A stretch of DNA of 24,487 bases from CAZUDI01 sp964618975 (GCA_964618975.1 CAZUDI010000057.1:1-24487), one strand, 5' to 3'. Positions 1 to 7,259 are shown, counted from the first letter of the stretch. The notes: a model not told the origin generated them from the letters alone. Translations and numbers: made by a program.

Positions 1-7
1 GAAAAAG

Positions 8-40
8 AAAGCCCGGCAGATTTATTGCCGGGCTTTTTGT
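8..40. terminator. Rho-independent terminator, possibly bidirectional
   Basis: GCCCGGCA (11-18) pairs perfectly with TGCCGGGC (26-33). Flanking A-T pairs extend the stem on both sides. A T run follows on the plus strand and an A run precedes the stem, so it could stop transcription from either side. The gene it serves on the plus strand lies outside the window. Confidence 0.85.
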
Positions 41-115
41 TATCTAATCAGGCTTGCTTATCAATTGTCTCTTTTGTTTTTCCTGCGGAAGAATCCCATG
101 CCCAGGGAAGGAAAT

Positions 116-138
116 GGGGTAAGGTCTTGATCTTTGAA
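116..138 (+). repeat. RAYT-associated repeat core, copy in front of the broken RAYT gene
   Basis: The core AGGTCTTGATCTTTGAA lies about 24 bases before the ATG of the interrupted transposase. The same core sits in front of the intact transposase near 4.3 kb. Two related transposase genes therefore carry the same leader, which suggests it belongs to the mobile unit. Confidence 0.7.
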
Positions 139-181
139 CGATGATGTAGTGAGGGGGGTTCATGGCACGTCCACTGAGGAT

Positions 182-233
182 TGTCAACGGGCGTTTAAAA
201 GTTTACCAAAAGTGGGCGTGAGAATTGAGCCAC
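182..233 (+). repeat. IS21 left terminal inverted repeat
   Basis: It starts TGTCAACGGGCG and ends GAATTGAGCCAC. It contains two GGGCGT boxes around a GTTTACCA box, and pairs with 2579-2631. Confidence 0.88.
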
Positions 234-234
234 T

Positions 235-1155
235 TTACTGTGGTTGGGCATAGGATTTGATCACCTCCTCATCGATCATTTTTCTGAGCCGGTAACTGTT
301 GCCGCGGATATTGATGACGACGCTGTGGTGGAGGAGCCGGTCGAGGATGGCGGTCACGATAATGGGGTCGTGGAAGAGCTCGCTCCAGTCGTTGAAGGTT
401 TTGTTGGAGGTGATGATGGTACTGGCCTTTTCGTAGCGGGTGGCGATGAAGCGATGGAACAGGTGGCATTCCTCGCGGTCGATGGGGGTGTAGCCGACCT
501 CGTCCACGATCACCAGGGCGGACTTGTAATAGCTGCGGGCCTTGCCGGCGCGTCCGGCATCATGGTCTTTCCTGAGTTTCTTGATGAGGTCCTCCATGGT
601 GGTGAAGTAGATGCTCAGTCCGGCCTGGCAGGCCTTGACCGCCAGGGCCACGGCCAGGTGGGTTTTGCCCACCCCGGGCGGGCCCAGGAAGATCACGTTT
701 TCCCGGTTGCGGATGAAGGTCAGATCAAACAGGCCCATGACCTTCTTGCGGTCCAGCCCGGGCTGGAAGGTGAAGTCGAACTCATCGATGGTCTTGATGA
801 AGGGCAGGCCCGAGATCTTGAGGTTGGTCTCCACCCGGCGCTGTTCCTTGCGGGCCACTTCCTCCTCCAGCAGCTCGTCGAGAAAGCCCAGAAGCTCGCC
901 GCATCGCTGTTGGAGGCCGACGAGGCCGACATCGTGCTCGACAAGGACCACGGCGCGTTCCACGTCGCCGGTACACCGGCGGTCGCCAAGACGTGGGCCG
1001 ACCTCGCCGTCGCGGCGAAGGCCCAGGGAGACGACCTCACGATCGACACCCGCTTCGACGCCGGCCAGGCGACGNNNNNNNNNNTCACCGATGCGCGGGC
1101 GCCTCAGGCCCGTCAGATTGGCCTCGACGCGTTCCAGGGGCTTGGTGGCGCTCAC
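235..1155 (-). CDS. istB: IstB-like ATPase of the IS21 element, N-terminal part corrupted by misassembly
   Basis: IstB is the AAA+ ATPase helper that delivers target DNA to the IstA transposase. The GTG at 1155 overlaps the istA stop (GTGA). The first 23 residues and everything from FLDELLEEE (base 885) to the end are ordinary IstB. Walker A is GPPGVGKT and Walker B is ALVIVDEVGY. Sensor and C-terminal blocks (IITSNK, ILDRLLHHS) are present. About 66 residues between these parts do not belong: they are antisense to a foreign coding fragment plus the ten Ns. The open frame across this stretch is accidental. The real protein would lack that insert and have a short stretch of its own there. The C-terminal two thirds are certain; the N-terminal structure is an assembly problem. 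Confidence 0.85.
   Translation of the reverse strand: MSATKPLERVEANLTGLRRPRIGXXXXRRLAGVEAGVDREVVSLGLRRDGEVGPRLGDRRCTGDVERAVVLVEHDVGLVGLQQRCGELLGFLDELLEEEVARKEQRRVETNLKISGLPFIKTIDEFDFTFQPGLDRKKVMGLFDLTFIRNRENVIFLGPPGVGKTHLAVALAVKACQAGLSIYFTTMEDLIKKLRKDHDAGRAGKARSYYKSALVIVDEVGYTPIDREECHLFHRFIATRYEKASTIITSNKTFNDWSELFHDPIIVTAILDRLLHHSVVINIRGNSYRLRKMIDEEVIKSYAQPQ
886..1074 (+). other. Foreign fragment: molybdenum hydroxylase (CoxL/XdhA-like) coding piece, likely assembly chimera
   Basis: On the plus strand this stretch reads KLAASLLEADEADIVLDKD, then HGAFHVAGTPAVAKTWADL and more residues, ending at the N gap. It has very high GC and strong third-position GC, unlike the surrounding element. The pattern (an alpha helix, an acidic stretch, FHVAGTPA) resembles the molybdopterin-binding large subunit of aerobic CO or xanthine dehydrogenases, as in Actinobacteria. 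That family call is from memory and moderate. The left junction is inside a short shared stretch near CTCGTCGAGAA (about 873-886) and the right junction is the gap. This is most simply a wrongly joined read, not a natural insertion. Confidence 0.65.
1075..1084. other. Assembly gap (10 N)
   Basis: Ten undetermined bases lie inside istB. IstB sequence lies to the right and unrelated sequence to the left, so the join is not trustworthy. Confidence 0.99.
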
Positions 1156-2426
1156 CGGAAGGCCTCCGCCACGGCCTGATAGGATGCGATCGGGCGGGCC
1201 TGCACATCCATGTCATAGGGCGGCTTGCGCGGGCTGATGGTCTGCCGGGCGCAGCCCTTGCCCTTGCGTGCCTGCGCGTACTTGCGGGCGTTCATCTCGC
1301 GGTCCTGGCGCAGGGCCTCGTAGAAGCGCCTGTCCTGAACCAGACGGCCCTTGTCCTTGGGGATGTCATAGACCACCACCAAACGGTCGTCGGCAAAGAT
1401 CCGCATCCGGCTGTTTTTGACCCGCAGGATAACCTTCCTGCCCACCAGGGTGTGGGGCACGACATAGGCGTTGCCTTCGAAAGACACCGTGCAATCCTTA
1501 TGGACCGTGCGGTAGATCCGGAAAGACGTGTCGAACGCATAGGGCGGCAATGCTCCCAGGTGGGAGCGTTCCCGCTCGAACCGGCTGGATACCTTCTCGT
1601 GGGTGGTGCCGTGAATGCGTTCGTCCTTAATCGCCAGCCAGTCGCCCAGGTCCCGGTTGGCCCGTTCCAGGGAGGTAAACCCGTAACCGCGCCAGAATCC
1701 CTCACGAATGAAGGCATAGGGCCGTTCCACCTTTCCCTTGACCCAGGCGGCATAGGCCGGGGCCACCAGGGGCTTGAAGCCGTAATGCAGGCCGAAGCCC
1801 ACAAGGCTGGCATTGAAGCGCCGCTTGCCCGCCACCTGGCCGAGATAGACATTCTTCATCCGGTCATAGAGGATCTCGGCCGGAACCCCGCCCAAGGACT
1901 CGAAGGCCCGGATATGACAATCCAGAAAGGACGGCAGGTCACACCGCTTGATGAACTCGGCGTACAACTTGCGGGAATAGCCCAGGATCATCGAAAACAA
2001 ATAGTACCTACTCACCGAACCATCGGCGTTTTCCACCTGGAACTCACCAAAGTCCACCTGGGCCTGCCTTCCCGGTTCGGTCTCGAAACGCAGGTAGGCA
2101 ACCCGGGCCTTCTCGCTCTTGAGCTTACGGACCTGCCGCTTGACGATATCATAGCTTCCCGTAAATCCCATGGCGCAGAGCTTCTCGTGAATCCGGGTCG
2201 CCTGGTAATCGTGATCCTCCTCGAGCCAGGCCTCGATGTTGGCCTTGTATTGATCGAGCATGCTCGACCGTGTCCGTACCGCCCCTTCCCGGCAACCGGC
2301 ACCGGGGGTCTCCAGATACTTCCTCACCGTCTGACGGGATATCCCCAGCCTCCGGGCAATCCGACGCTGGGAAAATCCCTGGTTGTGTAATGCCTTGATC
2401 TCCACTACTTCCTCCAATGTCTTCAT
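1152..2426 (-). CDS. istA: IstA-type DDE transposase of the IS21 element
   Basis: A 424-residue transposase that cuts and joins the ends of the IS21 element. An N-terminal helix-turn-helix (about residues 15-40, FSQRRIARRLGISRQTVRKY) binds the terminal repeats. The rve/integrase catalytic core shows D125 (QVDFGEF), D188 (EILYDRMKNV) and E234 (GKVERPYAF), a complete DDE triad. The C-terminal beta domain (YVVPHTLVGRKVILRV) is present. Length and order fit full IstA. It starts with ATG at 2426, reads towards istB and overlaps it by four bases, so the two are translationally coupled. Nothing in it looks broken, so it may be active if the istB damage is only in the assembly. Confidence 0.95.
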   Translation of the reverse strand: MKTLEEVVEIKALHNQGFSQRRIARRLGISRQTVRKYLETPGAGCREGAVRTRSSMLDQYKANIEAWLEEDHDYQATRIHEKLCAMGFTGSYDIVKRQVRKLKSEKARVAYLRFETEPGRQAQVDFGEFQVENADGSVSRYYLFSMILGYSRKLYAEFIKRCDLPSFLDCHIRAFESLGGVPAEILYDRMKNVYLGQVAGKRRFNASLVGFGLHYGFKPLVAPAYAAWVKGKVERPYAFIREGFWRGYGFTSLERANRDLGDWLAIKDERIHGTTHEKVSSRFERERSHLGALPPYAFDTSFRIYRTVHKDCTVSFEGNAYVVPHTLVGRKVILRVKNSRMRIFADDRLVVVYDIPKDKGRLVQDRRFYEALRQDREMNARKYAQARKGKGCARQTISPRKPPYDMDVQARPIASYQAVAEAFR

Positions 2427-2500
2427 GGGTGCCCCCGATGTGATCCAGTCTTTCCTTACCCTTCGTCAGGGTAAACACGGATCTCGTCGAGGCAACGACC

Positions 2501-2519
2501 GGGGGGGGGTACCCCCCCC
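2501..2519. repeat. G9-TA-C8 palindrome upstream of istA
   Basis: Nine G, TA, eight C form a self-complementary tract about 75 bases upstream of the istA start. Another C7 run follows at 2524-2530. It lies inside the IS21 element in the istA leader. It could fold as a hairpin or vary in length by slippage. Confidence 0.7.
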
Positions 2520-2578
2520 TTATCCCCCCCAAAAGATTTCTATCCCTCTCTCTTTTAAAGACCTGTTTGACTAACCGG

Positions 2579-2631
2579 GTGGCTCAATTCTTAACGCCCA
2601 TTTCTGGTAAACTTTATCACGCCCATCTACA
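2579..2631 (-). repeat. IS21 right terminal inverted repeat
   Basis: The reverse complement starts TGTAGATGGGCG and ends GAATTGAGCCAC, matching 182-233 with few differences. It lies just outside the istA promoter region. Confidence 0.88.
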
Positions 2632-2880
2632 AGGATAGAATATCCCGGAACTGTGTATCATGTAACCGGATATCGATATACACGAAAAACCACAAGATGC
2701 AGCGGTGTATCATTGTAGAGATTATGCTGGGGCGCAACGTTAGATACACAGGCTGTTTTAACTGTTGTAAATATAATCGTGCCGGATACGTATTTCAGGA
2801 GTGATACAAGGCTATCCTGGTGAATAAACGCATGCCCGTTGGAATAGATATATACTTGCCGGCTGAGGACACCAGGCTTT

Positions 2881-4170
2881 CTAAAGCCATGTATTGTTCA
2901 CAAGATCTTCCAGCTTCATAAAACTGACCGGGGTCTTGAGCACATTGGTCTGCGGGTACATTCCAGTGCTGATAACCACAAAGCGATGCGGACTGTAGGC
3001 CTCGATAAAGCTTCGGGAAGAACGGCTGATGCGCCCTTTGCAGTCGCCTGCCTTGACCTCTATCCCTGTCAGTTTGCCTTGCTGTTCAACGACAAAGTCG
3101 ACTTCGGCGCCGCTTCTGTTACGCCAGAAATAGAGCCCGTCGAGCAGAGGATTAGTGCGCTTTGCCAGCTCGGTGAACACGAAGTTTTCCGCAAGAACTC
3201 CGATGTCGACCCGTTCTGCAAAAGGGGTGAATCCCCCGAACATGAGGTTGCGGATGCCATTGTCGAGGAAAAAGACCTTCGGCGTGCTGATGATTTCGGA
3301 GCGTTTGCCGCCGGCAAAGGGTTTTATCAAGCGTATCACATTACTTTCCTCGAGCAGGGATGCATAGTTGGCGGCGGTATCGTTGCTGATGCCCGCAATC
3401 GAACCCCATTCGGAGAAGTTGACCAGATTGCCGGCCTGGCTTGCTGCCAGTGCCAGGATTTTTCTAAAGGCCGCCGTGTTGTTTATACGGAATCGATCCG
3501 AGGCATCCCGTATGATGAAGGCCTCAACCAGCCGGGCTAGCTCTGCTGGAGGATCGCTGGAAAAAACCACCGACGGATATCCGCCGAAAACGAGCATGCC
3601 TGCGAGGATGTCCCGCGTCCTCAAACCCTTTGCCAACTCCTGCTTATATGCTGAACGTTCGAGTTCGAAGAGTGAAAACGGCAGGAGAATATGTCTCTCG
3701 GCCCTGCCTGCCAAAGATTCCCTGGTGCGCGCTTCAAGATGAAAGGATGAGCTTCCGGTTACAAAGAGTTTGTAGCGGCTCTTGGCATCCACGATCCCTT
3801 TGATGGTAAGACCCGCTTCCTTCAGATGTTGCACTTCCTCAAGAAAAATATTCCCGACTTGAGGATCAAGCTCATTGAACTCTGCAAGAAAACGGACTGG
3901 AGATGAGAGCCATTCTCGTATGGCCGGTTCCTCGCAGTTGAGCAGAACCGTGCGCTGCTCCATATCAGAAACAGTCTTCCAGATCAGCGTCGATTTCCCG
4001 GCCTGACGTGGGCCTATGATCATGCAGGCCAGATTGACGGCTGCCGGGACCAGTTCTCTGCCGATGTAAAGAGGTGGAAGATAGGCGCTCAACCATTCCC
4101 GGTATGGGATGCCGCGCATCCATGTATTTGCAGCCGCAATGGTTTGAATGATGTGTTCTTTTATGGGCAT
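2881..4170 (-). CDS. AAA ATPase with C-terminal DUF4143 domain
   Basis: A 429-residue P-loop ATPase of the AAA_14/DUF4143 type, a widespread family of unknown role often found in accessory regions. Walker A is GPRQAGKST (residues 53-61) and the sensor-like block is FVTGSS (136-141). ESLAGRAERH with LLPFSLFEL (from 151) is typical of the family. The C-terminal part has EVDFVV and GIEVKAG, a PD-(D/E)XK-nuclease-like core. The Walker B segment reads IFLEEVQ where IFLDEIQ is usual. I choose the ATG at 4170. A longer frame from a TTG at 4224 would start inside the -35 box of a very good promoter, and AGGAG lies 12 bases before the ATG. No partner gene is adjacent, and it stands alone between two RAYT units. 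Confidence 0.9.
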   Translation of the reverse strand: MPIKEHIIQTIAAANTWMRGIPYREWLSAYLPPLYIGRELVPAAVNLACMIIGPRQAGKSTLIWKTVSDMEQRTVLLNCEEPAIREWLSSPVRFLAEFNELDPQVGNIFLEEVQHLKEAGLTIKGIVDAKSRYKLFVTGSSSFHLEARTRESLAGRAERHILLPFSLFELERSAYKQELAKGLRTRDILAGMLVFGGYPSVVFSSDPPAELARLVEAFIIRDASDRFRINNTAAFRKILALAASQAGNLVNFSEWGSIAGISNDTAANYASLLEESNVIRLIKPFAGGKRSEIISTPKVFFLDNGIRNLMFGGFTPFAERVDIGVLAENFVFTELAKRTNPLLDGLYFWRNRSGAEVDFVVEQQGKLTGIEVKAGDCKGRISRSSRSFIEAYSPHRFVVISTGMYPQTNVLKTPVSFMKLEDLVNNTWL

Positions 4171-4195
4171 CCTTGCTACAATCTCCTGCCTATAG

Positions 4196-4224
4196 AATAT
4201 AAGCTTGCCTATTTCTAGTGTCAA
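4196..4224 (-). promoter_or_regulatory. Sigma-70 promoter of the DUF4143 ATPase gene
   Basis: On the minus strand TTGACA (4224-4219) is followed after exactly 17 bases by TATATT (4201-4196). The expected transcript start is about 20 bases before the ATG at 4170, which rules out the upstream TTG start. Confidence 0.8.
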
Positions 4225-4260
4225 GTGACATTCTCTGAGAAACTGAAAGGGGTCACTGAA

Positions 4261-4356
4261 AGTGAAAGGGGTCAGGTCTTGATCTTTGAAAAAGTGAAAG
4301 GGGTCAGGTCTTGATCTTTGAAAAAGTGAAAGGGGTCAGGTCTTGATCTTTGAACA
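4261..4356 (+). repeat. Three 32-bp tandem repeats in front of the RAYT gene
   Basis: Units start at 4261, 4293 and 4325, each AGTGAAAGGGGTCAGG followed by TCTTGATCTTTGAA and A residues. A worn partial unit (CTGAAAGGGGTCACTGAA) precedes them from about 4243. The third unit ends about 22 bases before the RAYT start codon. The core recurs inverted just after the gene and in front of the broken RAYT near 120. Confidence 0.92.
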
Positions 4357-4377
4357 GTGGTATGATAAGGAAAGTTC

Positions 4378-5253
4378 ATGGCACGTCCACTGAGGATTGA
4401 ATATCCCGGAGCTGTGTATCATGTAACGGCCAGGGGAAACAGAAGGGATGCAATTTACAAAGACGATAAAGACCGCCATGCTTTTCTGGAAGTGCTGTTC
4501 CAGGTAGTGGACCGTAACAACTGGCTCTGTCATGCATACTGTCTGATGGACAATCACTATCATCTGATTATCGAGACACCCGATGGGAATCTTTCGTATG
4601 GGATGAGGAACCTTAATGGGATGTACACACAGTGGTATAACAGGAGGCACCACTCGGTCGGGCATGTATTCCAGGGGAGGTTTAAATCGATCATAGTGGA
4701 TAAAGAGGGATATCTTCTGGAACTGAGCCGGTATGTCGTTTTGAATCCGGTGCGGGCAGGTATGGTGAAAAAGCCTGAAGAGTGGGAGTGGAGCGGCTAT
4801 CGTGCCACAGTGGGGTTGGCGGAAGCCCCGGGGTATTTAACGACGGAATGGCTTTTGTCACAGTTTGGATCCCAAACAGCATTAGCCAGGAGAAGGTATC
4901 GATCTTTTGTATTGGATGGAATGAAGGAGGAAGAATCCGTATGGAAAAACCTGAAGGGTCAATGCATAATGGGAGGCGACAGGTTTATTGACCGAATACG
5001 AGGCATGATCGAAGAAAGAAAAGAGACGGGCGAGGTGGTGAGAAACGAGCGTTTTGTGGGAAGGCCGGAACTGCCGGAGATTTTCCAGGGAATGCGGTCA
5101 AACAATGACATTATGCAGCGTAACCATCTGATACACAAAGCGTATGTCCGGTATGGGTATACATTGAGCGAGATCGGGAAGCATCTGGGCATTCATTATT
5201 CCACGGTGAGCAAGGCGGTGAAAAACGTTGAAACAAGAAAGGCACTGGACTGA
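4378..5253 (+). CDS. REP-associated tyrosine transposase (RAYT, Y1/HUH family)
   Basis: A 291-residue single-strand nickase/transposase of the IS200-like Y1 superfamily. It has the N-terminal RAYT signature MARPLRIEYPGAVYHV and the metal-binding HUH triad NHYHL (H60-Y61-H62). The block GYLLELSRYVVLNPVRAGMV (from about residue 111) carries the likely nucleophilic tyrosine. A C-terminal extension holds a helix-turn-helix (about 254-285, YGYTLSEIGKHLGIHYSTVSKAVKN), seen in the long form of this family. The reading frame is intact. Tandem repeats lie in front and an inverted copy of their core just behind, which are the likely recognition sites. RAYTs are usually domesticated single genes acting on dispersed palindromes; this one sits beside a second, destroyed copy. 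Confidence 0.93.
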   Translation: MARPLRIEYPGAVYHVTARGNRRDAIYKDDKDRHAFLEVLFQVVDRNNWLCHAYCLMDNHYHLIIETPDGNLSYGMRNLNGMYTQWYNRRHHSVGHVFQGRFKSIIVDKEGYLLELSRYVVLNPVRAGMVKKPEEWEWSGYRATVGLAEAPGYLTTEWLLSQFGSQTALARRRYRSFVLDGMKEEESVWKNLKGQCIMGGDRFIDRIRGMIEERKETGEVVRNERFVGRPELPEIFQGMRSNNDIMQRNHLIHKAYVRYGYTLSEIGKHLGIHYSTVSKAVKNVETRKALD

Positions 5254-5255
5254 TA

Positions 5256-5278
5256 GTTCAAAGATCAAGACCTGACCC
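5256..5278 (-). repeat. Inverted copy of the RAYT repeat core
   Basis: The reverse complement reads GGGTCAGGTCTTGATCTTTGAA, the same core as in the tandem repeats before the RAYT gene. It starts three bases after the RAYT stop. It overlaps the 3' end of the methyltransferase fragment and supplies its last six codons and stop. Confidence 0.9.
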
Positions 5279-5852
5279 GAATTGTGTTACTGGAAGATTG
5301 AACCAAGGGTCACTTTTAATTATCTTCTGATAGAATTTGTCTTTGCAAAAAACGCCGTTCTTTTGTGCGAGGATGTATATAACGTCATAGTACGATGAAA
5401 AATATTGATTTAATAAAATCTCCAGATTTCTTCTTATCTTGCCCTTAAACGAGATGTTTTCCCGCCAGAAAGATTGGAATGCGTCGAAGGGAAAATCATG
5501 GGGCAACAGGGGCTTTATTTTTTTGAGCGACAGAAATGGAGACTTGCTGTCAATACACCATATGTTCCTGATCTGGAAACCATAGGTATCCAGCATGTCG
5601 GTCAATTCCTCGGTTGAATAAAGCCTCTGGTGGCCAGGCGAGCCGTGAATGCTGATCTTTTCGTACACGCTGAAAGGGTGTTCGAACACATATGACCCTC
5701 TTAGAAAGTTTATCCGGTTTTTAAGCGAGAAAAGGTTCGGGGTCGACAACAGGATGAGACCGGTTTTTTTTATCAGTTCGGATATCTCGTTGAGGGCATT
5801 CAGCGGGTTGACATGAAGGTGCTCGATGACTTCAAGGAATATGGCACTGTCA
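5258..5852 (-). pseudogene. Class I SAM methyltransferase, C-terminal part (separated from its N-terminal part by an IS4 element)
   Basis: It reads IFLEVIEHLHVNPLNALNEI and LLSTPNLFSLKNRINF, then HGSPGHQRLYSTEEL. This is the second half of a Methyltransf_23/11-type fold (acidic EVIEHL motif, LLSTPN strand, HQRLYS loop). Such enzymes are common in O-antigen and polysaccharide loci. The first half lies at 7260-7662 on the same strand. Joining the two across one copy of the 11-bp duplication gives ...KKYDSAIFLEVIEHL... with no frame change. The last residues (GSGLDL, stop) are encoded by the RAYT repeat, so the native C terminus may also be lost. It is unlikely to function as it stands. Confidence 0.88.
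5842..5852. repeat. IS4 target-site duplication, copy 1
   Basis: TGGCACTGTCA is repeated exactly at 7260-7270, on either side of the IS4 element. Duplications of 10-12 bp are typical of IS4-family insertions. Confidence 0.9.
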
Positions 5853-7259
5853 CTGCTGTCCAAAATAAATTGGGATACTGGTTTGGGTCAAAGTAAAACA
5901 AGGAGTTAGGTTTTGGATGCGCGAGATATCATAACCTGGTCCTCGTTTTGTCTATCATGCACAGATGCTGTCCAAGACCTGACAGGGGCAGCAGGTTTTG
6001 GACAGGCCCTGGTTCAGCCGGTGGAGTTTGGAACGGATCATCGAGCCAGGCCTGCAGATCGCGGTAGGTAAAGAGATTCCAGCGAAGCAGGGTGACGAGA
6101 TTGGAAAGGGACCAGGCCATCTTGGAGAGGTGCTGGAGGTACTTGATGATGAGCATGGCGATGAGTGCTGTCCAAATCTGGATGTAGAGGGCATTTTCGC
6201 TGGTGCCGACAAAGGTTTTCACCTTGAGGTTCTGTTTGAGGGCTTTGAAGAAGATCTCGATTTCCCACCGGTCCTTATAGATGGCGGATATCGTGCCGGC
6301 GGCGAAAGAGAAGTTATTGGTCAGGAGCACGATCCGGCGTTGATTTTCCTCGTCCCATACCACGACCCTTCGCAGGACATGGGGGCATTTCTCCCAGGCC
6401 CCCTTTCCCGTAAAGCGGATATGCTCATCCGAGATGATATGCTTGTGCTTTCGCGGGGGAACATCACGCGCTTGGACGACCTCATAGACGGCATTGTCTT
6501 TCATTCTGGTGACGAAATAGATCCCTGCTTGAGTCCAGGAGGAGAACAGGCGGTAATCGTTGTAGCCTCTGTCCATGGCGACAATGGAGCCCGGAGGCAG
6601 AGGAACCTTCCCGGCGATGGTGACATCGTGTTTTTTACCGTTGGAGATATAGGCATAGCTGGGGATGTATCCGTCATGATCCAGCAGGAGGTGCAGCTTG
6701 ACCGCGCCCTTGGTTCTCCCGAACTCAGCCCAGGGGAATAGGGACAGACACAGGGATATGGTCGTGCTGTCCAGAGAGAGCAGCTTGTTCCTGAAGCGGA
6801 ATTTCCGCTTCTTGCCCTGCATGCTGCCCTGGTACCGGGCAAGCTGACCATAGAAAAGATCCCGGTACATCTCCCAGGGACGGTGGGCATTCGCATAACT
6901 AAGCGTCGACTTGCTCGGAGAATCCTTCAACCCCAGATGCCTGAGCTTGCCCACACAACAGCTGAGTCCTCCACAAATCTCCCGAATGCTCTTGGCCTGA
7001 GCCAATTGGCAGAACAACATCGCGACACAATGAGACCAGGAACTGTATCCCTTTGCATGCCTCTCTGCACCATGATCCAAAACCAATCGATGAAATTCCT
7101 GCCGATCCACCAAGGATAACACTTGACTGAAAAGACTGCTGCACCGTACCATATGTCCATCCTCCTCTTGGGTTTTGATGTCTCTTCGTCGAAACAACTC
7201 TACCCTCCAGGAGGATTTTTCTCACCTGATTTCTCTTCGGGCTATTTTGGACAAGTGTG
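5853..7259 (-). mobile_element. IS4-family insertion sequence, DUF4372-type transposase
   Basis: This 1,407-bp element is bounded by an exact 11-bp duplication. The left end has CTGCTGTCCAAAATA and the reverse complement of the right end has CACACTTGTCCAAAATAG. They share TGTCCAAAATA as inverted repeats, offset by two bases. It holds one transposase gene on the minus strand and cuts a methyltransferase gene. The exact duplication and the intact transposase point to a recent insertion. Confidence 0.93.
5929..7152 (-). CDS. IS4-family DDE transposase (DUF4372 + DDE_Tnp_1)
   Basis: 407 residues. The N-terminal DUF4372-like domain reads LFSQVLSLVDRQEFHRLVLDHGAERHAK (about residues 7-34). The RNase H-type catalytic domain shows D128 (LLSLDSTT), D194 (VAMDRGYND) and E297 in the YKDRWEIEIFFKALKQ block, the YREK signature of IS4 transposases. 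The start is the ATG at 7152, with GAGGAGG eight bases upstream. A longer frame to 7197 lacks such a site. The gene is full length without stops, so the element may still be able to move. Confidence 0.94.
   Translation of the reverse strand: MVRCSSLFSQVLSLVDRQEFHRLVLDHGAERHAKGYSSWSHCVAMLFCQLAQAKSIREICGGLSCCVGKLRHLGLKDSPSKSTLSYANAHRPWEMYRDLFYGQLARYQGSMQGKKRKFRFRNKLLSLDSTTISLCLSLFPWAEFGRTKGAVKLHLLLDHDGYIPSYAYISNGKKHDVTIAGKVPLPPGSIVAMDRGYNDYRLFSSWTQAGIYFVTRMKDNAVYEVVQARDVPPRKHKHIISDEHIRFTGKGAWEKCPHVLRRVVVWDEENQRRIVLLTNNFSFAAGTISAIYKDRWEIEIFFKALKQNLKVKTFVGTSENALYIQIWTALIAMLIIKYLQHLSKMAWSLSNLVTLLRWNLFTYRDLQAWLDDPFQTPPAEPGPVQNLLPLSGLGQHLCMIDKTRTRL

Larger units (their letters stand above)
182..2631 (-). 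mobile_element. IS21-family insertion sequence
   Basis: The element runs TGT...ACA and carries istA and istB on the minus strand, overlapping by four bases as is usual for IS21. The first 52 bases (182-233) match the reverse complement of the last 53 (2579-2631) closely. Both ends contain two GGGCGT-type boxes, a GTTTACCA box and GAATTGAGCCAC, which fits the multiple terminal repeats of IS21. A 5-bp duplication AGGAT (177-181 and 2632-2636) flanks it, and it sits in a RAYT gene. Its true length is uncertain, because about 190 bases inside istB are foreign and followed by an N gap. Confidence 0.93.
162..2831 (+). pseudogene. REP-associated tyrosine transposase (RAYT) remnant, split by an IS21 element
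   Basis: An ATG at 162, preceded by the purine-rich stretch GAGGGGGG, starts MARPLRI and is cut after base 181. Reading resumes at 2632 just past the IS21 element. Removing one copy of the AGGAT target duplication gives MARPLRIEYPGTVYHVTG, nearly identical to the start of the intact RAYT at 4378. After that the sequence drifts and shows stops and deletions. Near 2781-2831 it again reads AGYVFQ, stop, YKAILVNK, matching the GHVFQGRFKSIIVDK block of the intact copy. The HUH-motif region is missing, so the gene was already decaying or has decayed since. Family membership rests on direct comparison within the window. Confidence 0.85.

Noticed and set aside
235..1155. Natural fusion of IstB with a new N-terminal domain
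   Set aside because: The extra segment is antisense coding sequence of another protein next to an N gap; an assembly error explains it better.
993..2390. 465-residue plus-strand frame
   Set aside because: Antisense to istA and runs through the N gap.
4261..4356. CRISPR array
   Set aside because: The 32-bp units are contiguous with no spacers and sit before a RAYT gene, so they are tandem repeats.
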